DNA of 64,000 nt, taken from positions 2,170,001-2,234,000 of the forward strand of contig NC_079245.1 in NCBI RefSeq assembly GCF_028009165.1, read 5' to 3'. Made by a program: the position numbers and the translations under genes. Of this stretch, positions 55,291-64,000 are shown one piece after another (within the stretch, counting starts at the first letter, position 1; each line of letters starts with the position of its first letter). This stretch comes from Akanthomyces muscarius (taxonomy: Eukaryota; Ascomycota; Sordariomycetes; Hypocreales; Cordycipitaceae). A model generated the notes under the pieces. That model made no database searches and was not told the DNA's origin. It saw only the letters and a list, made by a program, of their open reading frames with translations.

Positions 55291-57202
55291 CTATACAAAG
55301 TATCTTCCATCGCCTTCGCTCACCAGAGGCTTCGTCAGGCCATCTGCGTCCCAGCCTGAGTTGATGTCTTCCTGCAGGCGCACAACTTTGTCTTCAATGT
55401 TGCCCAAGCCGCCTCTCCTGTCACAATACAGTCTCATCTCTTCTGCCAGCTCCACCCACATCTTACGATGCCACGACCCCGTGCCCGGACCCATGCAGTA
55501 CGCAGCGGTGCGCAGAGACGCGCGGACAGCCGCGAGGTACGCCTCGTCCCGGCGCCGCATGTCTTCCGCCGCGCCGGCCCGGCACGCCTCTAACGGCATG
55601 CGCGACATCCGCCATGTCGTGAGGTAGATGGCGAGCCGCACCACCCAGTACTGCGCCAGCGCCTGGGTCTCGCCGGGGTTGCGAAACGCCGGCTTGCTCA
55701 GCGCCGTGCGGCCATCTTGGGCCGTGGCCACTCCTACCAGATGCGGCATCTGCTCTTCCAGCTCGTCGATCCATCCGTCGAGCTGATCATGAAGTTGGCC
55801 GAGCAGGTAGCGCATGTCGTGGCAAGTTTTGCAAAAACTCGGAGAGTGTTGATATCGCGGCACAGGTTGGCATTCCAACGGCAGACGGTGTCTCATAACG
55901 ACGAGCTGCCCTCTGATATCCAACACCTTGTGAAGCAAGGTCTTTGGGATCTTGGCAAAGGGAATTGCGAGCCAGTCTGGCTGCAATACAAACAGCATGT
56001 CCCATTTGCTCGTGCAGTATTGATATATCTACCGACAGCCAGAAATGCCCAGATTAGCGTATTCCCTTTCACAAACAACCATAGTGGCATTCGAGGGGGC
56101 TGAGGCACTCACAAGAGCAAACCTGGCGCATAAAAAGAAACCGTGGAGTGGTTCGGTCTGAAAAGCGGCGGGGCCGACCAGTTTCAAGACTGAAGTCATC
56201 CCTGTTAGATGGCTATCAGTGCCAAGGGTAACTGCTGGGTATTGGATAATCTTTCACCATATTAGTTAACCAGGGTTTGTGCGTGACGGGATAATGACGC
56301 CCATGAGAGGCAAAACTAGCTGGGAAAATCAGAGATCAAAAGAAAGCGACCTACATCATCAAGATTCGCCTGGCACCGTAAAAGTCAACGAAAAGATTTC
56401 TTAGGAAACAAGGCCAAACAAAGGTCCCCAGGTGGAGCTGCTGAACAGCGACTTACCTCGTACAAAAACAGCAGCAGTGATGATTCCAAAAGCCTTCTCC
56501 AATTCTTCTTGAAATCCATGGCCAGGAATCTCATTTGCGACACGGCTCGGCAGTACGCCTCCAGGCTATACGCACGGAGACTGGGATCTTGGTCCACGAC
56601 GAGACGGTAAGACGCAGCCAGGGCCACGGTGTCGGCTGCGGTGTCCCTGCCCTGAAGCACATTCATGATGCTCATGGTATCGGACGTCCATCCGGTCGGG
56701 TCGCTCGGGAACAGAGTGGTGCAGCATTGATTCACAATGGCGGAACGCCGGATGGACGGGGCGCCAAAGGGACTCGCAGTAGGAAGCCGCCTCGCGATCT
56801 CTTGGGCGGCGCGCTGACGAGTCGCTGCTGGTGTGTGCGCCGCAGCCGAGGGGTCGGCAAACACAAATTGTAGCTCCTTTCTAGACTTTCGGCATGGCAG
56901 GTTACTCTTGACACATCGCATGCATCGTGGGAGTGTGTTGTCGCACTAATTGGGGGAAACCTATCAGACCATGGCCAACGTTGGAGATGCGCCTAACGTT
57001 GGGGAAAAGACCAAAAAGGGTTGAAAACGAGGAGAGAAGAAGGAAAGGAAGAACAAAGACGCACCTTGATCTTTCTGTCCCGACAATTGTCACACTTTGC
57101 CTTTGTTAGCGGCCTCACTCGCCTGCTGGAAGCGCTCAACGCTTCGGCCCGATCGGGCGGCTGGCCAGAACCCTTGGCGGCAAGAAACTGATGTTGGCTC
57201 AT
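55291..57202 (-). CDS. Zn2Cys6 transcription factor
   Basis: Exon 1 (57202-57065) and exon 2 (56945-56457) together give the binuclear zinc cluster: CDNCRDRKIK, then CDNTLPRCMRCVKSNLPC. Exon 2 continues with a fungal-specific middle region up to LLLFLYE. A later exon ending at 56113 encodes GTDSHLTGMTSVLKLVGPAA, and the last exon (56028-55291) encodes IYQYCTSKWDMLFVLQPDWL to the stop. These segments are typical of small regulators of this class. The join between exon 2 (phase 0 donor) and the third exon (acceptor near 56235, needing one base) does not close in frame, so an extra small exon or a frameshift lies between 56456 and 56234. Target unknown. Confidence 0.7.
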
Positions 57203-57949
57203 GACGTAGTCGCCAGCTGCTCATCCCTGGGTCGTTTTCCTTTCGTATATTGGCGCTCTAGCTAAACACGAGAGTCTTTATCCAGTAGCCGAGGTAGGGG
57301 ACGGTGGGCTAAGATGGACGTCACATTACATGCATTTTAGAAGTAGCGAACAACGTTGGTGTTGATTATTACAGTCTAGGACGATCGCCATCTTAAGTTA
57401 GTTGCTAGCTAGCTATCACGTGCGATGCGCTAGAGTCGGCAATTCACTTGTAGTATTTACAATTAAACTGCATACTATTGTCAAATTGAGGAATGGAACA
57501 CTCGGGGGAATTCTTCATCTTGTTGTTGCTTGGTTGCAGTCCCCGCCCCTCAAAAAAAAAAAAAAAAAAAATTGGGAATGCAGTAATTTTCAATTAGTTG
57601 CCCTCATCATATCGCTTGTGGCGTTTCTGTAATCACTTAGCCTGTTGAGGCTACACTGTTGCCTTGCACTACCTGCCAATTTCTCTTCGAATTACCAACA
57701 TCGCCATTGCTAAAGGATTGCCACTTGACTAATATAAAAGTGCTTTTTTTACTAAACTCCGACAGAAACTGGCCGTATTGTTTCATATTTTGCAATACCT
57801 CAAGTTTGCGTCTTCGTCACAATGGCGCAAAGGGCGCGGAGAAGCTCCTTCTTCGCCGAGACAGAAGGCGACGGCGAAGACAATGTACAATTCGACAACA
57901 TCGGCAGACAAGAACTGTTCGTTTGTTTAAAGTAGCTGCATCCCGAACC
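57203..57949. other. Intergenic, upstream of a decayed gene
   Basis: About 750 bp with an A20 run at 57552-57571. A short open frame beginning at 57822 (MAQRARRSSFFAE) may be part of the decayed gene that follows, but I cannot link it with confidence. Confidence 0.4.
57552..57571. repeat. Poly-A tract (20 A)
   Basis: A homopolymer directly following a C-rich stretch, upstream of the DUF4246 remnant. Confidence 0.85.
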
Positions 57950-58809
57950 AGGAAGGTTATTCACCTACGACGACTGGAAACTAGGCAAGAACAACAACGC
58001 TGTAGTGCCTGGTCGACGGATAGTCCGCGAAAAAGGCCTGCGCTGCTTCCTCCAAAAGTTGACCACAAGTTTTACACTTTGTCCATTGAGAAGAATTTCG
58101 CAGGCAAGGGACTTCAAATCATTGTCGAGATTGGCAGCATCGAGCTGACCCCGGGAAGCCCCGACTGAAGATGCTACATGCTGGCAACTAATAGGTCTGC
58201 CTAATGAGCATGTTGTGGCCGCGACTGTTGTGTATTTCGGAGCGGAGAATATGACTGAGTCATCTGGCCCCTTGTCCTTCAGTGTCGAAGCCGACCTGGA
58301 CCCGGCTGCGCACTGGTGGAGGACTGACCTTCGCTCGAGCCCTCATGAGCCTCTTGCTCCCCCGGCCGGCATCTATGTATTTGAGTCTTTGAGGGAAATA
58401 TATGGCGAAGAAGATGTCTGCGGTGCGCCTGCACTCCAAGAACCAGGGACTGTCATGATGCCAGACGGCCGTCTGTTCGCATTTCCCACTGTGATGCAGC
58501 ATCGGACAGAGGAGTACAGGTTATTGGATCCTTCCCGGCCCGGACGGGGAAGATTCCCGAGGCTCTGCCTGGTCGGTCCGCAGTATCACATCTGCTCTAC
58601 GCGCAACACGCCTCCTCAGCAGCACAGCTGGTGCGCCGAAGCCGGCCTGTCAGGCTTCCCAAGAGAAAAGTACATTATGCCGCCGGAGCTTGTCAGGTGC
58701 GTTGAAGACATGGTCGGGGACTTTCCAACAGGTGAGGAAGAAAGCAATCAGACAGCGGTACGAACTTCGCGAGGAGCGGCGTGAGCAACGTCGTACATTT
58801 GATGAATAG
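57950..58809 (+). pseudogene. DUF4246-family gene remnant
   Basis: The C-terminal part of a fungal DUF4246 protein is recognisable: KVDHKFYTL, GLQIIVEIGSIELTPGSPD, then NEHVVAATVVYFGAENMTES. LQEPGTVMMPDGRLFAFPTV follows, then LVGPQYHICSTRN. Between SPD and CWQLIGLPNEH the frame shifts; restoring family spacing would need two bases near 58168. A second shift occurs near 58731 before the charged terminal helix that ends at the TAG 58807-58809. The large N-terminal part of the family is missing or unrecognisable. In family members a WH-x-E motif occupies the place of WQLI here, so a putative metal-binding His is also lost. The function of the family is not established (2-oxoglutarate dioxygenase-like fold suggested). 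Confidence 0.7.
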
Positions 58810-60850
58810 GTGCAGCGGTATGATTTTGCTCTAAGCGAAAGCCTTCTACGGCAATGACGCAAGTTGCGCTGCAGGTGGAACCGAAGTTAATACATGTTGA
58901 AGTACTTGGATTTTGTCTCTTGCTCCTTTGTGGAGCGCAGTGCCTCGTTCGTTTGCTGAACTGTTCCTGTTGCTGTGTCTCAAAGTAGACTCATTAGAAT
59001 TTGCTCCAGAAACTTGGGCGTAAAATTGAACTCGTGTCTGCTTCTTTTGAGTGACGCCTTTGAACGACAGTCGAGCATACAAGTGCCGAACCGCGTACGG
59101 CAAAATTCCACTGTCCAGGGCCAGCAAAGACGGCACAAGCGCAACGATTTCGGGCAAAAGCAGCGGATCTGCCATGTTTGTAAAACAAAGAACAGGGCTA
59201 TATAAGTGCTATTTGTGGTGTGAAACGCTGCTAAGACCAGGGTAGGACTGACAAGTGGGTGCGACCCGTCAGCCGACTTCATCAGACGGAATGGCTTCCG
59301 AATCCTCCGACAAGTCACATCTCGGCAACGCTGTGCCGTCGTGGGCGTCTATAAGCCGCGCCGCTCCAGCGACTCTGGAGCGCATCCGGGTTCGCCGCAA
59401 CAACGCCTCGGGCGATGCTGGCTTGTAGCTGTGGCAAAATGTGTCTGCGATGGGATGTTTTTGTTCTTCCGGATTCTTCCGCGTGGTCAGTAAGCAGGGG
59501 CCATTTTAAGGACTGGGGTGGGTGAGTTTGACAACGTGATGGAGGTTTGGTACTGCTACTTAAGCGGTATGCGCTAACATGATAGGAATACCGAAGCGAC
59601 CGCATTAGCAGCGATATATTTCGTTGATATGCCATTGTTCTCTCTCCTGTCTTGATAAAATCAGATGAACCGAGCCTGGCTTGATGTGAAAAGAGAAAGG
59701 GCACTGCCTCTGCCGTGGCTGGGATAGGGAGTGTTGCTACTTGGTCGCACGCCAATTGTATGCACCTCATCTAATGGTTTCAATTAATTCACATAAATTA
59801 TGGGCTCGAACGGCAAATCTCTCTGAGTAAGTTCCTTCGGATAATTCAAGTGTCGCCTCAATAGGTAGGTAAATCCGGGCAATGTCCCGTGGCGGCAGCG
59901 ACACGAGTCAGTTAAGCTTATATTAGCCTTTGTATGTAGCCACTCTTTATTAGGCGAACTAATATCTACCGAGAACATACTGGCCGGTTGCCTGACACAA
60001 AACTGCCGAAGAACACGGCCGCGCCGGCTTGGGCCGTTTGCTCTGTTTGACGTGCCATGCGAGAGGCAAAAAAGAGAGCGGTCCTGGGACGCGCCTTCTG
60101 TAAGAAGCCGCTCATTGCCAACGCCCCAAGGTACTTTGTAGAGCCAAACTTCGCAAGTGTATGTTTTATAATGGCCACCCATAGAGTTCTCGATTTCCAG
60201 AATATTATTTTAGTTTCTTAAAGTGCGTGACCACTGTCAAGAAGACAGCAGCAATGGGTTCACGATCGGCAGATTCTGTCATCTCTCGACGAGGCGTAAC
60301 CCAAATTACGGTGGATATGACGCCGGTTCGAACCCGAGAAACGTTGCAAGATCGAAGCTCGTGGGGCGCTTTGCCGCGACTCAAATGCTGGTCATGCTGT
60401 TTGCCAGGCGTCCCGTACAGCGCGCCCGTAGCAATGCCGGGCCTATCTCGTCCTTGTACATCCGACCACTTCTTCGCTATGCCAAGAAAAGTCATTTGAC
60501 AACTAGGTCCATCGTGCATGTCGTTGTCTTCCCATGTGCATATTGTTCGAGGTGTTCCGTCGCTGTACCGCCTCAGCTGTAATCTCGGCCGTCAATGCCG
60601 CATTACGAGCTTCTGGGCGGATCATCCATGTCAGTTTCTGTTGTCATGATGGCGTGTATAGGATGGCCAGGTTCCATACCATACGCGCATACTCAAGCCG
60701 TTGGATACGAAGCAGCTATATATAGGGGCAGCCGCGCCAACTAGCATCAAACTCATCGATAATCAGACTTCGAAAGTCATCATTCATTCAGCATTTCATA
60801 TTTTACGACTCTCGCTCTAGAAAAATATACTGTTCTTTTGACTCGACATT
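58810..60850. other. Decayed or gene-poor region upstream of the phosphatase-fusion gene
   Basis: About 2 kb. Several open frames of 60-150 codons exist on the minus strand. One (58846-59175) begins MADPLLLPEIVALVPSLL, resembling the start of a fungal F-box-like hypothetical protein, but no continuation is found. GGTTCGAACCC near 60324 resembles a tRNA B box but has no tRNA around it. The last 130 bp are the promoter of the next gene. Confidence 0.45.
60716..60726 (+). promoter_or_regulatory. TATA box of the phosphatase-fusion gene
   Basis: CTATATATAGG lies about 130 bp upstream of the ATG at 60851 and is followed by a CA/CT-rich leader, the normal layout for a highly inducible fungal gene. 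Confidence 0.5.
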
Positions 60851-62917
60851 ATGCTTCTCGGCAAGGCACTTCTGGCGCTTGCCTGGGCTGCGATAGCTGT
60901 CCATGCAGCTCCGGCCAATGGCTATGAGGACATGACCTCGGGTAAGTTTTGACCTAGGGAAATAACTGTGTAATTTCGCTCACTCGCCGTTCCATAGCAG
61001 CAGGCACAGTCATCGTAGACGCAGAAAAGGGAGGGCTCCATGAATTCCAGTTTGTCAGGGATCACATGTCGCCCGGGGACGTGCTCGCTCGCTCGTCGTC
61101 TCCCTACTACGACGGTAACGATTCGGATCAGAAGATAACTCCCGAGACTATCGAGATCTTCAAGAAATACGGCATCACCCACGTCATCAGCGCGAATCAC
61201 GAAGCCAACAACGAAGCGATCAAGAAGGCCCTTGCGGATGCTGGAATTGCTTATACCCCTCTCCCCGTCGAAGACTTCCACGCCGCAACCGCGGAGGATT
61301 TCCAACAGGGCTGGGAGGCTTTCGTCAGGCATCGTGGCACCGGTGGCACGCTGGTATGGTGCGGCGCCGGATTCGGCCGTACGGGCACGATGATATCCGC
61401 TCTGCAGATGTATGCCCAGCACGAGAGGGGTCAGTTGGGCACATGGACGCACGCTGACTACGAGCGGAACCATGTTGAGGAGCCTGTGCAGGAAGAGGCA
61501 CTCAACGCGCTCCAGGAGCGGCTCAGAGCCCAACCGCTGCCGGCGACCACCGAAGAGGAAACGACCAGCTTGCTGGCGGGTAACTTTGACCAGCTCAACT
61601 GTGTTGCCATTCTCGCTACGTTGCTCTCGAGAATGCATATTAGCGAGAGGTCCATGTTCAGAGATGTCGCGACGCTGAGCCGTCGGCAAGGTATTGCTCA
61701 GAAACTACTCAGCGACCGAAACCACCGTCTTTGCTGACCTATACACTTGCTACAGCAACTCCAGCACCAAATCAATTCGATTGCGAGCGGGCCCGCCACA
61801 TTCTCCAGACGCAAAACGTACCAAAACCCTGCCGCAAGATCAAGAATATCCAGCTCGGCGTCGCTTTCGCCAACCATTATTATTCTGGAAGCTATGATGA
61901 CATTGGCGCCACTCTCGAGGGCCCGGCTGGTAAGGCAACTCTGCACGTTGCAACACAGCCGTATTGGGGAAGCCATCACTGGGCCAAGGTCGACATGCAA
62001 GCATCATTTCAAAAGGACGAAATCGACGTCACCGGTATCGACAAAATCACTCTGAATGCCGCGGGGATTTTCAACCCACCGTTTTACATTGGCGGCAATG
62101 TGTACAATGACAAGTGGCAGGTCCAAGGTAAGAGGGGTGGATTGAACGTGTCTTTTCTGGAGGCTAATCTTCATTGTCTCCAACGCAGATATTCAGATCC
62201 GCGCAGACTGTGCCGATCCCGGCTTCGAGGCCAAGGACGACAAGCTCGTCGGTCTGAATGCGTGGTACGGACATCCCGGGGGCTGGTTCACGGCAAAGCT
62301 CGAGACCAAGACCGTCGCCACCTTCCCGATTGTGCCTGGAGACTGGGCCTTTTCGCCTCCCTGCGCCACGATCAAAGAGCTGGCCTACGAGTTCAGGGTG
62401 ACCAACAAGTACTGGGGCGGAACGTGGGACGCACTGGCCTTTACCCTCGGCGAGAGCAAAAACATCGACCTCGGAGAGAATGTGGACCCCGGCTGCATCA
62501 CGACGGGCACAATTAATCTGAAGGACGCCTTTGGCAAAGACGAGGTCGACATTCGCGATCTTAAAGTGCTCAATATGATTGACAACTACGGGTCGAGCGG
62601 CGGAAACGGAGACGCGTGGGCGTTCGAAGGTATGCAACCCCCCCCCCCCCCCCAACTTACCCCCCAGCTGGTAGACATACACTAACTCACGCCCTCTTTT
62701 ACTTCTAGGCATTACATTCTCTGCGACCTGCGCCGACACTTCCAAGAGAATGGCAATGAAAAAGTACCAGTCAGTCGACGCATGGGTCCAGCACGTCGAG
62801 TCTGGGCCGGCCTGGACCGGCGCCATCATCCCTTCGGACTGGATAGATGTTACGGGTGCCGAAGCACTACCACTGTCAAAGACGACGTGTAACAAGGCAC
62901 CTGCACCTCCCTCCTAG
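60851..62917 (+). CDS. Secreted tyrosine/dual-specificity phosphatase-like protein fused to two tandem accessory domains
   Basis: Five exons (60851-60941, 60998-61690, 61756-62127, 62189-62629, 62709-62917); all junctions have phase 1 and close to 601 residues. Residues 1-19 are a signal peptide (MLLGKALLALAWAAIAVHA). Residues ~31-250 are a protein-tyrosine-phosphatase-like domain with active loop WCGAGFGRTG (Cys152, Arg158) after a KYGITHVISANHEANNEAIK helix. A linker (ATPAPNQFDCERAR) leads to two domains that repeat each other (about 290-425 and 450-590): DMQASFQKDEIDV matches NLKDAFGKDEVDI, and NDKWQVQDIQIRADCAD matches GDAWAFEGITFSATCAD. They resemble the C-terminal accessory modules of fungal secreted enterotoxin-A-like proteins. 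An extracellular or host-directed phosphatase is inferred; the target is unknown. Intron 4 contains a C16 run. Confidence 0.8.
62638..62653. repeat. Poly-C tract (16 C) in intron 4 of the phosphatase-fusion gene
   Basis: The homopolymer starts eight bases after the donor GTATGCAA. Its length may vary between strains or assemblies. Confidence 0.85.
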
Positions 62918-63433
62918 ACTAGATCAGCAATTCGTTACGCTGGTTCCGGCATTGCCGCCATCATCCTTGACGGTACCCACGTGCCAGAATAACGGCCTGG
63001 AAATAGAGCGGATAATTCCTACGTCTTAGACTGAAATCGACAACTATTCCGCTAATTCTCTTTGCATATAAATATAGTGACAGAGCCTATAGCCCTGTCA
63101 TCTTGTTGACTGCCAACAGAGTCCTAAACAGTGACTCCGTCGCCTGAACTCTAGCTGCTGGCAGGGGCCGTGGCTCCCCTCCGGCGGTCATCAATTTTCA
63201 GTAAAAATTGTGTTTTGTTTTATAATTAACGTAGATAGTCTATAATCCTCTATTATCTACCACGGCCTGCCCATGTCCCCTGCTTGTGTCATCGACGCCG
63301 CGCCACGATACTACCACAGCACGCTTCTCATTGACTTTTCAGCTTACCCGATGCCTCTCCGCTCTACTTGTCAGAATTTCTAGCACGCTCCGTGCCAAGG
63401 TTTTGTTGTCCAGTTCATTGGATGTCGCTGACT
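62918..63433. other. Convergent 3' region
   Basis: About 520 bp, AT-rich between 63190 and 63260, with no gene recognised. Confidence 0.4.
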
Positions 63434-64000
63434 TTAAAAGGTTCGGCCATGTTCGGTGACGGCGTTCTGGTTCTCCACGACAACGTAGTCGACGCCAATG
63501 ATCAGCCGAACGGACTGGGGGTCGAGGAAGTTGGCCTCGTCGGGCGCAATCTTGGTCTGGTACTCTTTATCCGACAGCATGTTCATAAAGGTCTGCGTGT
63601 CACGGGCCCAGTACTCTGAAGATCCGTCATACTCGAGAATTGGCGGGGCACCATCGACTTTGCCCTGGTCGCGGAACTCGGGAGTAGAATGGTACTAAGA
63701 TACGGGGTTAGGTTGGTTTCATTATGCAAGTACAGAAAGGAGGATCGGTATCAGGAAAAAGAAGAAAATACTGGCATACCTGCATGTACTTGATGACGCC
63801 GATGCGGATATGGAACTGCTGGGTGAGTTTGCCGTGCTCATAGGCCCAGTAGCGGTTGAACTCTTCGGGAGTGGTGCCGTTCTTGCGGTTGTAGTACATC
63901 TTCATGTGGTACAGCTTCTCCTGGTAGCTGGTGCAGACGGGATTGACCGTCTTGCATACGGCGGGAACGACGGGTGCGCTGGTGTTGGGCCCGGTGACGG
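63434..64000 (-). CDS. EthD-domain protein (3' part; runs off the right edge)
   Basis: Two exons are visible (64000-63780 and 63694-63434) with an 85 bp intron; the 5' end lies beyond the window. The segment KMYYNRKNGTTPEEFNRYWA followed by YEHGKLTQQ is the typical start of an EthD (dabb-like) domain: short strand, then F..YW..H. The last exon ends with LIIGVDYVVVENQNAVTEHG. EthD-type proteins form small alpha/beta-barrel dimers found with degradative or polyketide pathways. The upstream residues (TGPNTSAPVVPAVCKTVNPV, then CTSYQEKLYH) are unusual for a stand-alone EthD protein and suggest an N-terminal extension, perhaps after a signal peptide. Confidence 0.75.

Noticed and set aside
58846..59175. 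Minus-strand frame beginning MADPLLLPEIVALVPSLL
   Set aside because: The first ~45 residues look protein-like, but the rest does not and no spliced continuation was found, so it is mentioned only as a possible remnant.
60260..60350. Possible tRNA around GGTTCGAACCC
   Set aside because: The flanking T-stem pairs in only three of five positions, and no acceptor stem, D-arm or anticodon arm can be drawn.

Overview
The window reads as nuclear DNA of a filamentous ascomycete (Pezizomycotina, most likely Sordariomycetes/Hypocreales). Genes are interrupted by short introns of about 45-120 bp with GTRNGT donors, CTAAC-like branch sites and YAG acceptors. The conserved genes have fungal architectures: Nup157/170, Ifa38, Erg28, Gal7, Ada2, Pho84, Met2 and Tho2. 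The order-level placement is inference from protein style, not from a database comparison. I found no convincing tRNA, rRNA or CRISPR array and no intact transposon.

Layout. 0-23 kb is mostly housekeeping: the 5' end of a secreted protein running off the left edge, a GST-like protein, the nucleoporin Nup157/170, a very-long-chain 3-ketoacyl-CoA reductase, a class I O-methyltransferase, a Helo-like/STAND N-terminal-domain protein, Erg28, Gal7, Ada2, a rhodanese/Cdc25-like phosphatase, a Q-rich protein of unknown role, a 47-residue secreted peptide and an HD-domain nucleotidase. 23-41 kb is accessory and gene-poor: a secreted TIM-barrel glycosidase-like protein flanked by a diverged direct repeat, a tandem pair of related four-helix membrane proteins, an unknown 190-residue protein, 4.5 kb without a recognisable gene, a basic disordered protein, two neighbouring genes broken by TAG codons (one an opsin-related protein), a short Zn2Cys6 regulator and a six-cysteine secreted peptide. 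41-55 kb is again conserved: a Pho84-type phosphate transporter with an unusually long tail, and homoserine O-acetyltransferase divergent from Tho2. 55-64 kb is accessory: a second Zn2Cys6 regulator, a decayed DUF4246 gene, a secreted tyrosine-phosphatase-like protein fused to two tandem accessory domains, and an EthD-domain gene running off the right edge.

How the genes relate. There is no obvious biosynthetic cluster. Shared promoters are the main link between neighbours: Met2 and Tho2 diverge from a region containing a TCACGTG element (Cbf1-like), Gal7 and Ada2 diverge, and the phosphate transporter has a CACGTGGG-type (Pho4/NUC-1-like) site upstream. The strongest candidates for undescribed biology are the phosphatase plus duplicated-domain secreted protein (60851-62917), the six-cysteine peptide (40387-40797) and the CCAAT array at about 22.0 kb. 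Exon boundaries were read by eye from splice consensus and reading-frame continuity. Phases add up for every spliced model except the Zn2Cys6 gene at 55291-57202.
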